DNA from: Fasciola hepatica
Lineage: Eukaryota; Platyhelminthes; Trematoda; Plagiorchiida; Fasciolidae
Reading direction: 5' to 3'
DNA: 64,000 bases
Assembly (NCBI GenBank): GCA_948099385.1
Contig: CANUEZ040000151.1
Coordinates: 5,464,001-5,528,000, forward strand
Under the pieces are notes generated by a model. It ran no database searches and was not told the origin of the DNA. It worked only from the letters and a program-made list of their open reading frames with translations. Made by a program: the position numbers and the translations under genes. Every line of letters starts with the position of its first letter. The first letter of the stretch is position 1. Of this stretch, positions 24,097 through 36,860 are shown piece by piece.

Positions 24097-24972
24097 GTAA
24101 ACACTATGATGCGTTGTTTCATCTCGTAACTTTTTAATTCAGTTCATTCAAGCAGACTGAGTATTTGTCCGCATACGGCCGCCCAGGGGGGGGGGGAGTA
24201 TCACCCTTTTTCAGTCTATAGTTCCTTCACTTTATTTGGTCAACCACCAAATCCAAATTGCAGTACTCTGATTTTTGTTCCTACTTTTACAGTATCAGCC
24301 AATCGGGAATGACATGAATCCAAGTATCAGGGACAAGTAGACAGTGGTTCTGCAAAGGACTGCTGTCGGGTTGCAACGAAACACTAATACGATTATTTCC
24401 ATCTTTATTGTGACTCGTTAACAAACACGACAGTTTCAATTCGGTTTTATTTAACTAAACACAGCGGTGATCTGTATTATACACGGGGAATTTTTATTAC
24501 TGGATCAATGTCCGAAATAGTCAAAAATAAAAAATAAGTCCGCTAACGAATCCGACGTGCCCTTTTTCTCGTTCCCATAATGTGTGCATTCAAAACTGAT
24601 TTATTGAAAGTTTACTAGATAATGAAAACGGATATCTCATAATGTTGCCAGACTGAATTAAACGAGATTATCCAAGGTCAGCAAGAAAAGTCTCGTAGGC
24701 ATGGAAGGTATCCCTTGATGTCCGAAATGAATACGTCGCTCGATCTGTTTGTCCGTCCGTCAGTCAGTCAGTAAATCAGTCAATCATTTGGTCACTTGGT
24801 CAGTTATTCTATAATGTCGAAAGACATTTTCGTTCGTAATCAGGTTAAAGATCATTATTCTCAGTGTGTCGTCAATTCTATTCTTACCCATGATTTCTGC
24901 TGATGACGTTGATCATTTTCGATCACTGGGATTTCTACCGTGGGATACAACGCCTATATACGTATATTTTAG

Positions 24973-25107
24973 ACACACGAAATTTGGATCCGAATTGTGG
25001 GTCAACACACTTCCAGTGCACCTCGGCACCGCATCAACACATCCCATTCGCGTACTGGTGTGATGGAACAATTGACTGTCCCGGAGGAGAGGATGAACAG
25101 GATTGTG
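24973..25107 (+). CDS. HSPG2: Perlecan-like exon: atypical LDLa domain 5 (five Cys)
   Basis: Acceptor TATATTTTAG ends at 24972; donor GTACGT starts at 25108. Phase 1 in and out. The protein is DTRNLDPNCGSTHFQC, a His-containing loop TSAPHQHIPFAYW, then CDGTIDCPGGEDEQDC. The calcium-binding half is canonical (CDG, IDC, EDE). As in the preceding exon, the third cysteine is absent, so the two neighbouring domains share a five-cysteine form. The intron between them is about 0.9 kb and holds no recognised element apart from TCAG-rich simple sequence. Confidence 0.8.
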
Positions 25108-25353
25108 GTACGTGGCACCATTTGTTTAAAAAAATTTGTATTATTTAAGTTAAGGGATGGAAAATTTTCATGGTTGTGATATGATAAACAAGTTTTTTCT
25201 ATAGTGCCTCCTTTCATAAACGGGATACATTGCTTGCCAATATTCACCGTTCGTTTTAACTTTATCACGATACTTTGCAGATTTGATCATCATCTAGTTG
25301 TGCAACGGGTGCGTGAACGCTTGAGGGATGTGTGACCTTGAAAATTTCAGAAT

Positions 25354-25358
<5 letters not shown>

Positions 25359-25413
<55 letters not shown>
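25359..25413 (+). repeat. (GA)n microsatellite
   Basis: Pure GA dinucleotide run of about 27 units in the intron between LDLa exon 24973 and the Ig exon. It creates a false open frame on each strand. Confidence 0.98.
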
Positions 25414-25416
<3 letters not shown>

Positions 25417-26507
25417 GGAACTAGGGCCAGTTTGCTTTTGGTTCTGTCGTGGCATTGTCCGTATCATGGTCGTACCTGACATCTGTGTTCAACCCTCCGC
25501 GGTGAGATCCCAAATGCTGTAGACTGGGATCGATGTGAAAAAATTCACACGCAGTGACAAGGTGGTTAGCTTATACAAAATGTACACGAGTTTCGTCTAT
25601 CCATCACTCTGGCTGGAATTGATTTTCCTCCCGTTCTAGTGATTCACTTGTTGCCTGGATGACCGGTGTTTCACACAAGGGCCCATCATAGATTACACAA
25701 TGCTGTTATCACCCGGGCTTTAGGGAAAGCCCTAAGGAATACGGACCATTTTCGTTTTTCATATGCTGTATTTAGAGTCCGTGAGTAAGGCGTCAGCCAT
25801 AGAATATTCACTCTCGTGGTATTTACCTGACTGACTGACTTCGTTCTTTGACCACCTACTGCGATTGTGAGTGACGCGGTGCATTATCGATGGCAAAAAT
25901 GTGGTCCTCAAGGTTTCCAACCTCAATATCATTCAGGCGACAGAATGAGTATTTCCCCCTCTTGCAACTCTGCTTCTGCCCTGTTTTTGATGATATGTTT
26001 GTAACTCCAATCATCTGCACCACAGGTCCAATAGCTCTGATAACTGAAAGTTGTAGACCAGTTGGATTGGTTGTCCTCCGCAGAATGTTGTGTTTCGCCA
26101 GTTCCTTGCCTAATATTGGTATATTAAGATGACTGGAAGCAAATACAAAGATCAGGAATAAACTAGTTGCTATAGTTTCTGCAGAATCGTAAATAGGCTA
26201 TCTTCTGGGGTCCTCCATGGTCCCCCTTGGTATAATGAGGATTATCGAACCTGACTTCTTTGCATGCTGAAGTTGACATCACGAAACGACAAATTCGGCT
26301 GTGGAAAATCACAAGTAGGTTGGCCTTGAGGAGAAAATAATGTACATTTTCCACAGATTCGTCTGAGAAGCCGGACATTCATTTTGTAAAATATTTAAAA
26401 CGGTTTGCAGATCTGTGACGGAGCGCTGTACACATCAAATACAGGATAAATACTCTGAATTGACTTGTCTGTGATTTTTCTTTCTCCCCTGCTTCGTGTT
26501 TAAACAG

Positions 26508-26821
26508 CACGACCGGCTATTGTTGATTCTGGCCATCGGGAACCTTACAAAGTACGCCCTGGTGATACTTTGATTCTTGAATGTGAAGCATCCGGTGTTC
26601 CACCACCGATGATTATATGGCGTTTCAATTGGGGTTGCCTTCCGGACGTTTCTCGAGCACGCATTGAGGTAATCCCGGGACGTTCACATTGCCGCGGTTC
26701 ACGCAGTCGTCTGACAATCACCGGATTCCGTCCCGGCGATGATGGAATTTACAATTGCGAAGCACTGGCATACAGTCATCGAGCCATGTCACAAGACATC
26801 CTTGTGCTATTAAACGATTAA
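26508..26821 (+). CDS. HSPG2: Perlecan-like exon: domain-II type Ig module and stop
   Basis: Acceptor TTTAAACAG ends at 26507 after a pyrimidine tract; phase 1 in. The protein reads RPAIVDSGHREPYKVRPGD, LILECEASGVPPP, MIIWRFNWGCLP, a variable loop with CRGSRSRLTI, then GDDGIYNCEALA. From memory, GVP.P.I.WR.NWG..P with a following Y.CEA is the signature of the Ig repeat between the LDLa repeats and the laminin-like domain III of perlecan, and it identifies the gene. Two extra cysteines (GC, HC) lie in the loop. The frame continues to MSQDILVLLND and stops at 26819-26821. No good GT donor precedes the stop (only CTT|GTGCTA), so this looks like a terminal exon, unlike long animal perlecans. Confidence 0.85.
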
Positions 26822-27071
26822 TTCTATAGGGTTCCTGACTATTTTTTTCCTTCTTATTGTTTTAATGGCTTACAAATTGTAGGTGTTTTTTTTTTGGTTC
26901 TCGTTTCCACACCTGTGCCGTGAATCCAGTCTCATGCTCATGGGCTTTCTCGACAGGACGATGCCCAGTGGCGTGAATTAGTTAGTTTTATTTAGGCATA
27001 AAAACACGAGGCCCTCAGTTGCTCGCTCGCTCGGTCGGTCTCTCGCACGTATGCGCGCAAGCAAAAGGATG

Positions 27072-27077
27072 AATAAA
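27072..27077 (+). terminator. Candidate polyadenylation signal AATAAA
   Basis: A canonical AATAAA lies about 250 bases after the stop of the last perlecan-like exon. It fits a 3' end here and so supports the short gene model. AATAAA is common in AT-rich intergenic DNA, so this is only suggestive. Confidence 0.4.
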
Positions 27078-27954
27078 CACACCCAAACACCCATGTATTA
27101 GCTGACCGAGAACCGTGGTTCTGACATGTACCACAAAACATGTTTTACCCCCTTAAGACTTATCGCTGTTCCTATTATTATGTCTAATTATTGTGATCGA
27201 CTAGAGAATATTCTATGCATGCCATTGCGTTATTTTTCACTCCTTATCAATGTGGATGTGCACAGGGGAAAATCGGGCAATTCTTGATCACATGATTACT
27301 GGAGGATACCAGTGTCATTGTGATCTGGACAGTTAATCTAGGTGATACAGTAGAAAAGTAATCAAAGCGCCCCGTGTTATAGCCCAGCTGGTAGAAGGCA
27401 CGCGGTGGTGAAGTATGGGTGGGGCCCATCGATAAGTTCCAGTACCACGGGAATCGATGTATATCTACATTTGGTCTACCAAAATATTTACCATGGTGTC
27501 GAGTCCTGCCATGGTGCTATGTCGCCGATTCACTAGGCAGAACGAAAGCACGCATGGACGGACGAATTTGTAGGTAGACTGAGAGCAAGCACAAATGTGG
27601 GGGCAAAAACGCAAGCAAGTAAGCAATTAAGTACACGAGCCAGAGATATGCATGTGAAAACACAAGCCAAACGTACAATCAGATCAGGCCACAGCAAACC
27701 GTGAGGCACGTGACAGTATCTGATCCGTCAACATAGTCCCGAATAGAGCATGACTAGGATGAGCTCTGCGTGCGTGTGTATCTGCCTGTACGTAGATGAG
27801 TGTGGGGGGTAATGGATCACTTGTCCGCAGAGTGTGCGTGTGCCTCAGAAACTGTCTGACTGCGCATGTCATTGCTTGAGTGGAATACATTGAATGGGAA
27901 ACTGAGACTAAATTGACCTCTGATCACGGGTCCAAACCGCTGACCGATAATACG

Positions 27955-29180
27955 GGGGGTTGAATAAGTAACACTCGAAAGCTGCACGCCACACGTTGCA
28001 AACACGTCATGTGAGGCGTATAGAAGCGAGGGCGACTGAGACAAACCACGGACTACGTGTTCAACTTCGTTCGGAATGGAAATTCGGCCGACTGATCGTC
28101 GATAGGATTGACGGTCACAAAGATCACAGAGCAGACAGGCATTAAAAGTTGGATGTCTGAGTGAACAAATCTGTGTGCGTGCACACGTGTACAAGCCAGG
28201 AACAGTAGCCAAATTCAGTACAGCTGATTATCGATCGTAATAGGGTTGTTGATTTACAGGACTTTGTGTGGAACAAGGAAAACCAACGGTTCTCGGCAGC
28301 TGGGATACCAAGCATTGGTTTGTCTGTTTATCGAGAATAAGCGTAATGCGGAGATAGCTGAAAAGATTTTTAAGCAAAAATATGCGGAGATAGGTCACAT
28401 TTCTTTTGCGCATGCTTCACGTCCAGTTTAGATTCAGGGATGAAATTTATCGTCAAAAAGATGGACTAGCAATGAGGTCACCCTTGGGACCATTATTAGC
28501 CGATGTTTTCATGGTGAAAGTTAAGAATGATTAACTGTAGTCTTCCATCAGACAATGCGTGCTTAATAAACGCTATGTGGATGATATAATATGTATTGCA
28601 GATGACACCATCGACATGAACTTCATGTTAAACATGTTCAACATGGCACATCAAAGTATCCAGTTTAAGAGAGAAAAACCAGACAAAAAATTAGCCTTTC
28701 CAGATGTGTTCTTAAGCCGGCGGGTGGATGATTCCGCTCAACTATCAGTGCACAGGACAGCAACATGGAATGGGCAGTATATTCACCTTGAAAGTTTCGT
28801 GCCACTCAGAGTTAAGCGCAACTTAATTCGTTGCTTGGTTACTAGAACGCACGAACTCCGTACTGTGAACATACTGGACAACGAACTTCGATTTCTGCGT
28901 AATGCGCTTCTGCAAAATGAATACCCGGTTCGTTTTATTAACAGGATGATGCTACAAGTAGAAAAAATACCTAAAATAATAGATGTCCCGAAAAAGTCAG
29001 TATACATCCGCCCGCTTCTTAAAGGCGATACCCCAGCGGATATTATGCATCGCAGATTGTCTGGAACGGTTGATTTGTATTTGATCAGACTAGACAGACA
29101 TCCGCATTTCAGTCACGGAATCAATGGGATGAAAAAACGATTACATATCAAAATTGCCATGACGTTCTCCTGATACTCGT
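27955..29180 (+). mobile_element. Penelope-like retroelement fragment 1
   Basis: The plus-strand RT has FRFRDEIYRQKDGLAMRSPL then GPLLADVF (the PLE ..QKDG..MGSPL box) at 28430-28530. NKRYVDDIICIADD (YVDD active site) is at 28562, then KPDKKLAFPDVFLSRR and IHLESFVPLRVKRNLIRCLV; the best frame is open to 29173. PLEs transpose through an RT related to telomerase. The region before the RT (27960-28390) recurs inverted at 45740-46165. No GIY-YIG endonuclease is seen: homology ends where the opposite-strand CR1-like tail begins (29190). Stops precede the RT, so inactive. Confidence 0.78.
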
Positions 29181-29189
29181 GCCCGGTTT

Positions 29190-32100
29190 GTGAGGAGTAG
29201 GGCCAGATACGGAACGGTAGAGTTTTTGGGGATGTTAATACGACCGGGTATGGATCGAAAGGAGGAACGTGTAGAAACGAGAGAGTAATATTTGGATAGG
29301 TCACTGTTTAAAGGGAGCGTGCTGTCTGCAAGGATTTTATGAGCAAACTTTTCACACCTAGCCGGGTGTAGTTCACACATCTTAGCAGATAGTTCAGGTA
29401 AGGGTGCGAAAGATACCCAACTGATAACAAACCTCGACGAAGAATTTTAAAATCTTTCTTCAGTGGACCAGCAAAAATAACGGGAACAGTAAAGTAGAAC
29501 AGGAAAAACACATTGATAGACAAGAAGGAAAATAACACGCTGTTTAGTGTTAAACTGCCCAAGCCTTCGGATTCGGTAAGATAACTGGCTTAGTTTCTTC
29601 ACGCAGTTTGAAATGTGAGATGACCACTTCAAATTTGCATCCATAGTGACCCCTAAGTATTTGACAGAACTCACTCTAGCTAGCGGTTCTGTGGAAATGA
29701 CAGATGGATCAGAGGAATAAGCCGACCGAGACTGTGTAAATACGCATTCAAAGCATTTGGGCAAATTTAAAGTTAAACCGGGTCGAACAGAGAAATCACA
29801 AAAACGGGAGAGAATACTGGAAATGAAATCAGAAGTCACACAAGCTTGCACTGAAATGAATTGTTACTTAGCCTATAAAATGCGGCACTTATGTAGGCAT
29901 GAAATAAGGAAGGGAACGCATTCATACACATGTATTGATCTATCTGTAATGTGATTGGTGGGTACATGCTTGCCAGGCACCGTCACGTGATATGGAAGTA
30001 GATCGTGTGCGCAAGATACCCGTACTGCGATAATCAATAGGCTTGGTTAAACTGAGATGAGTCATACGGGCATGGCGTATTTGTTTGTGTGCAGAAATGC
30101 GTGGATGCTGGCTGGAATGTATATAGAACGAATGACTTGTCCAAATTGGTTTTTTCTCAGCATGTGACTAGGACAGAATCACCACAAAAAGTCGTTAAAG
30201 CCGGGGGTTACAGAAACAGCCTCATAAAAAGCCATATCGGCATGTTTAAATAAATGAGCAGGAGAACTGGAAGAAAGATCAATAATGTAGGTGGAAAATA
30301 TTAGGGAAAAGTACAGCTCCCTGAAGCAATCCTGAATTGTCCACCAAGGGTTTGGTTATTTTAAAGCCTAGTCGTGTGCACTAAGTTCTGTTGGTAACAT
30401 AATTAGACAACCTTGTTAGCAGGGGTGTGGGACAGCCGAAAGCTTCCAGTTTATGAAGGAGATCAGACCGCGAAACAGAATCAAAAGCGGATGAGTAGTC
30501 TAGAACAATGCATCTCACAGACTGCGCTGAACCGTGGTGGATTAAGGAAGCGATAGCATCCACAGTGGAGCTGTTTGATTTATCGGCGAACTGTAAGTAG
30601 TATTCGGGAGAGTTTATGGGAGAATTCAAAGGTCTAAGAATGGCATGCTCTGTAAGTTTAAGACAAGATGAAGTTAGAGCAATGGGACGAAAGCGTTTAG
30701 CTGTGACATCCGAATCATAAAATTTGGGTATAGGAGCAACGGTGACTAGTCACCAGCCGTCTGGAATAGAATACGAGCACAGATTTTTTCAAGAGAGGAG
30801 TAAATATATCGGTCAGGGCAACTATACCGTGTCTCAAAAGTGAAAACGACAGGCCATCAGGACCAATACCTGAGGTTATTTTGGAGGTACGAAGAAGCTT
30901 TAGTACTTTTTCCGTAGGGAAAGGGGTAATGTGCACTCTATCTTCTGGAATGAATGAAATCTGTGAGTCATTTGATGGATGGGTGAATGCACTGTTGATA
31001 CTGTCAACGTCCGCAGCAAATTTCACTTGTTTCGCTTTCTTTCCATACAGCAGCCGGATGCCTTGTCATAGTCGGCTACTGTTATGGCTACATAGGAGTT
31101 GACTAGCATACAGTGAGTTAGTGCGTTTGATTTCTTTCCTTATCAAACAACAAATGTAATATAATTTAGGATTATCCCCGACTTTGTAGAAATATTCCTT
31201 CCGTCTTTTTAAGGAATTTCAACATCGGAGAAGTGGCCCGGTTGTTACAGCGAAGGAGGGTTTCCAAGGGTCAGCCCAGGTCGGAAATTAAATTGATCGT
31301 CTCTAAGAAAAGTTTAACATTGTTACTGAGCTACGATTCAAAAGAAAACCAGGGAGATGCAACAAAAAGGGATTTTTGTAGGGGGAAAATGTTTTCACTA
31401 GAGCACTTTAGGAGACGGATTTAGATTTGGCTGGTTTGCCTGAAAGAGTGAAAAGCAGATTGGGAGTGCATCTTAGGCCTCGACAGATGCGGACAATGGT
31501 CACTGGTTGAGACAGGTGCGCCCTGCTTTAGGGAGAATGATTCAGGATGATTGGTGATAATCCTGTCCAAAACAGAGTTGCCTCTGGTTGAAAAAACACA
31601 AAGACCAGTTAAGTCAGACGCAGTGACGGGTTGAAAGGAAGCCTGATTAAAATCGCCTACTATGGTGTACCAATTGTATTCTAGCAAGGAAACAAGAAGG
31701 GATAAAAAAGAGTCATTGAAAAATGAAATGGCGTTCTGCGTGGAAAACTGAGCCGTGTATAAGTTTGTTATGATGGTGCTCCTATGGCGAGAAATCGCAG
31801 GATGGCACTGCATAACTAAACAATCATTACCATTCATTGTGTATGAATAAACGACTTCAGACTTGCCACACCAGGTGGAGTTGACATAGGTGATCACCCC
31901 CCTCCAGTCTTCTTGCTGATAGGAATCCTATCCTGCCGGAACAGTTTGAAGCCACTCATTGACACCAGTGAGTCAGCAATATGTGGATTTAGCCACTATT
32001 CTTGTATGCAAACCACACACGTTTGAACATGAATGCGAGAACGAAGAACGAGGATTAGATCCGACATTTTCGAGAAAAGAGAACTTATGTTGGTACTGAA

Positions 32101-32620
32101 CAGAGATGGGACAGACGTCTTCTCTGGAGGCGTGCAGTTAAGAGCAACCTGTCAGCCAACACGGATGCGTTTTTTGGGTCGAAGTGGAATTCCTTGATAC
32201 AAATGATCGGTTAAATCAGACCGAGCAGAAGATACAGTTTTCTGTTTGAGTAGAAGTATTTCTGACTGCTTATCGCGACGTACAGTGACCATAGCGAGTA
32301 AAATCCTTTAATTCGATGAGATGGTGACCAACACGGAAATGTAGAGCAGCCAGTCGAAGGGCGCGCTGTTTTTATACGGCAAAGCTCCATATCTTATTCT
32401 CATCAAAACCATTTGTGTATTTACGATAAAAGGATAAGGTGTCAGATTCTATGGCCTCATTTAGGGTATACTCCTTTACTTGTTCTTGTGGGACTACGTA
32501 AATTGACCGTACGACCAGACGCTTATCGGAACGTGTCCATGGGCACCGTCTGGCTTGGCTGAAGGCTGGAGCAATTAAAGTAATCACGAGCATTGTGTGT
32601 TCACACATTATTTAATCTAA
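29190..32620 (-). mobile_element. CR1-like LINE, degenerate, long copy
   Basis: Minus strand. The endonuclease runs from about 32090 (MSDLILVLRSRIHVQTCVVC) through VITYVNSTWCGKSEVVY, WYTIVGDFNQASFQ, LDRIITNHPESF and VSTSDHCPHLSR, all standard APE-type motifs. The RT includes GPDGLSFSLLRHGI, IVLDYSSAFDSVSRSDLLHK and SVKYLGVTMDANLKWSSHIS; the tail is LPLNSDLSKYYSLVSTRSSF near 29310. 32372-32608 may be the remains of an upstream ORF. Frame breaks occur in every domain. Its 3' end meets the PLE at 29180 tail to tail. Confidence 0.78.
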
Positions 32621-35179
32621 TCACTCAGTAAGTGTAACCGAAGCTTTCCGGCGGATTTACAAAGTTTGAAGTGGGCACGGAAGCTTCAATGCTTGCACGT
32701 TGATCATACTAATGACACCAATGGCACCCACTTGCGGTCCGGAGATGGATCTAGGTCACGCAGGTGAAATTTGGCCTCCTTCACTTAAATTTTCACCTAT
32801 CACCTTATCTTGGTTTTTGTTCTGTTCACTTAATATTGTTCACATAAAATGTGACTAAAAGACATGATTATGAACAAACTGAAATTTACGCATACGATGT
32901 TTGCAATTACAATGAACGGATATAAAGCATCAGCCTTATACGAGAATATTTTTAGATTCAATCGGTCAAGCTCGTCGGAACTTGCTGTAGTACTGCAAAA
33001 AATCGTATTGTATAGTATGACTTTTGTAAGCTAACATGCAGTTTGTTCTTTGTGAACCAGTACACTCCTGACGCTTCGAATTTCTGATATAACTGCTGGA
33101 AACAGTACCAGATTTGATCATTTCTGGGAAGTTCTGAAATGGATTGAAGAACTAAATGCTAATTATTGGAGAGATTAAAAAGACATTTCATTCGTAACTA
33201 GCTGAGGATGGTAGTATGCTTGAGCACCCTTGAGAAATTAAGGCGGGTTTTGATTAGAGGACGATAAGTGAATGATTTTGTCTGAGGGATTTGTGATAAA
33301 CACACAACTAGAGCTTGCGTTGACCACTTAGACGCAGTTACTAGTCTATGAATAGGTACGGATGAACCAGCTAATCATTTCAGTGACGATGCGAATATAT
33401 TTGATGATCACAACTTTTCAGTCAGTCATGTTTCCCATGCTGTTCAAGCAGTTTTGCTTCTAACTGATTGAACAGTGCGGATACTGATCACTCCTATGTT
33501 CATGCTGGGATGATTGTGCGTGGGCAGTAGCTTGTTCGGCGATGGCATCCATTATTACTATAGCGGTATACAAATCGACGTCATCAGTCAGAAATCTCGG
33601 CGACTAGACGAATCAATGGAAGTGCGCGGTTTCATCACAGTTTAATTTGAATTCATTTCAGCTTTGCAAAATGAAGTTAAGTAAGATTTACCAACTCTCC
33701 CGACATTTTTCCAAGTAACTTCGACTGACACGTAACCTTGACTATTGGATTCCCTCAATCACCGGGGCACACGAATTACGTCCAAGTTTGAGATAAGCAA
33801 AGATGACTGTGCACACGACAATACCAGTTACGTGCTCATCATACCCGTTTGACGGCTTGAGTAAAATTATGCCATGAGACAGGTAATTCCTAATGATTTG
33901 CAAATATTATTTTCATTACAGTATTCTGGCTAGTAGAAAAAACGATAAACAGGTTCAACCCGGCTTCCACAAGATCCGTATAACTAGTGGTCTTAGGCCT
34001 GCAGGAAGATACGACTACATATCGTGACAATTGATAAATCTTATTCTTAGTTCGGTTGCAGCTAAGAAGTAGCAACCAGAACAGCCACAATTCGATAACC
34101 ATTAGTGGTTATTCCAACTGAACTAGACTCATTGAAGTCTTTCGCTTTCAGAAGGCCAAAGTGAATATACGGGATTAAGCCGCACAAGGGTTAATGATAA
34201 CCCTTTGCTAATGGATGACTTGCCGCTGATCAGATACTACATAAGTAGCCATTCCACTCGGGTTTTCTATGCAAGGCCATACTAGATTTACCAACATGGC
34301 CCGTTTATTCATGAAGAATGAGTTCATGTTGGTTTATATACCACTAACAGTCCACTCGATTTGCGTAGACAGCTATATTGGATTACTTCTGTGGTTAAAA
34401 CGCATCTTCAAATGCATAATTTGAAAATTCCGGTGTTGTTCACCGACTTCTCAAGCGGACAACGCCACTCAATTTTTCGCGCGACAATTTAGAAAATGTC
34501 AAAATCTAACTACTGTTGCTGTTTTCAGTAGTAGTATTAGAAATTCGAAGCTCTAGGTGTGTACGTGTTCCCAGAGAACACACTGTACTTACTTGTCTGT
34601 CAAGAATAATCAGCCAAAAGGCCATGACATATGGATTTCATAAGATATGCACACAACTCAGTTAACACTCTGTTTCTCACAGAAGCCCATTTCGGAGAAA
34701 AAAACTAGTTTTCAGTTATTCATTCTCAAGCCGTTTAAAAATTACATGGGAGACACTAGGCAAAGATCATACGGAGAGACATGAAATAAACATCAATCAC
34801 GGGCAGGGGTTTGTCACAGACAAACTGTTCTTGTCACGTGACTGGTTCATCTGGATTTCGCCCTCTGGGTGACGGGGCAGTAAATTCATTCGGCTCCGAC
34901 TGATCCCAGGCCATGGAAGTTGGAGGGCCAGGACCAAAAGCTTTTGGGCGCAAAGGTAGGAGGTCAGCTTCCTGCTTCCAATTGCCTTGGCCATCGCCAG
35001 ACAGCACAACTGAACACCCTTGCGTTTGTTTAGGGACACACCATACACAACTTCGAAAACCGTGTCTGGATTCACCTGACTTCCGGTGTCAACTAGGTGT
35101 TTATCGATCCGGTCAGTCCTTGGCTTAACTGGAGTGGGTGATGCCCTTTGATCCAAGTGGATAGCCGCCGTGCCTTTCG
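32621..35179. other. Intergenic, no gene recognised
   Basis: No exon or transposon protein seen. At 34060-34090 the words GCTAAGAAGTAGCAACCAGA recall the 3' tail of the RTE-like family, too short to call. Confidence 0.45.
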
Positions 35180-36860
35180 ACCTCAGTACGACGCGTCACA
35201 AACACATCTAAGAGAGTATTCAACCACAGATAAGATCAGCATTGACACATCGTCCTTGTTCTGAATCTGGATCAGAGGAGCACCTCAAACACACAAGGTA
35301 AAGAGGAGGCATTGAACGCGTATTGAATTTCTTTCCTCAGTCGTCGGTTTAGGATTTCACTCACCGTATCTTCTTTAAAAGGGAAGCGAATAAAGTGATC
35401 TTTCTTCTTTATGGTTTCTTCTGTGATTCTAGACACTCGATGAATGGCTTTTTTAATAAACCGATCCGGATAACTATTTTCACGTAGGGTGTGTCGTGTG
35501 AGCATCAGTTCGTTCTCTAAGATTTCCTCAGAACAAATTTTTCTCGCTCCGAAAGCTAAGCATTTCACCAAGTTTCCCTTCTGTTGGATACTAATGAAAC
35601 TGATAAAATTTGGATACTGACGGCTCCATGTTTGTTTCCGGTATAACTTCGCTGGATCTGACCATCTTCCATCTTAGTAAGAGTCGTACCGAGGAAAGGT
35701 AGTTTGTTACTTTTGCGTTCAGTTGTAAAGAGTAATGCTGTTTGCACTCAATCTAGGTTACAAGTTGAGTCAGCCACGCAGAATATGTCGTCTACTTATC
35801 GATAGTAATGTTCGAAACTGTTAATTGTAGACTTCAGCTTAGTTCTTTCTAACTTTGTTAGGAATGCTTCTGCAAGGAGTAGACCTAGTGGTAATCACAC
35901 AGCTACACCATCTCGTTGTCTGTACGAAAATCCATGAAATGGAAACTGAACTCCCACAAACCTTCTAGTGGTAGACTAATGCTCATTATATTTTATTTTA
36001 CGTAATTAACACATAAAGCAATGATTTCTAATGATGGTACACTTCTGAATAGAGACTCGCAGTCGAGTGAGAACATTACCTTGCCCTCTATATTCATATC
36101 ATTTATTCGTTCAATGGAATCAAGTGTACCCCTAAGACTATGTATCGACATATGTTTTCTTATTGGCTCAAATAGATCAGATAACTAGCCAGCAACACAG
36201 TGATAAGTTGGAGTTGTCATTGATGGTGTTCCAGGTTTGTGGACCCTAGGAATTCCACACAACCGGGATATCGTAAATCCTGTGAGTCATAGCTACTCAT
36301 ACTCTTGGTTCGTGACGAAACGGTATCCCTCATTTTTTCAAGAGGGCATTAATTTGGCGCTCAGCTCACTGAATTCGGTTCAACTTTCAGAACTGTTTTG
36401 AGTTTTTCAGTGTAGTCATGTCTGCTCATCATAACCATTCCGCTACCCTTGTCAGGTCTCTTCTGTATTATGTATTTTTTTATTCACTAGTTCTTTCACT
36501 GCATTTAAATGTTCATTTTTGACTGGTCTTTGAATTCTGGGTTCAGTTTTTTGGTATGAAAGGCGTGTTCCCCAGAGTTGACTTCAGTTCTTCCAAGGTT
36601 TCCATAGACGCTGGTCTCAGTCCACGAGTTTCGTACTAGAGTTCCAAAATGCATTTCATCATCAAACTTGTCACATTTTCTGGTACGGCCACAAAAGTTA
36701 GAAACAAGTGGCAAGGCCTTGACCATGTGGTCACTCAAATGCGAGCCAGAACAGTCATTAACTTACGGACTGGGTTGATTTGGCTTGAGAATGAATTATT
36801 GATAAGAACAGTTGTTTCGCCAAAATGGACTTCCACGTGATACAATGGGTATTTTCCAAA
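35180..36860 (-). mobile_element. Penelope-like retroelement fragment 2
   Basis: On the minus strand, RPDKGSGMVMMSRHDYTEK at about 36440 is the N-terminal PLE RT motif. FPFHGFSYRQRDGVAV then LPLGLLLAEAFLTKLE is at about 35900-35940, and VDDIFCVADST (active site; the preceding Tyr-Arg is followed by a stop) is at about 35790. The C-terminal thumb lies in ENELMLTRHTLRENSYPDRF at about 35500. Several stops and frameshifts; no endonuclease domain recognised. It is more diverged from fragment 1 than a recent duplicate would be. Confidence 0.75.
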
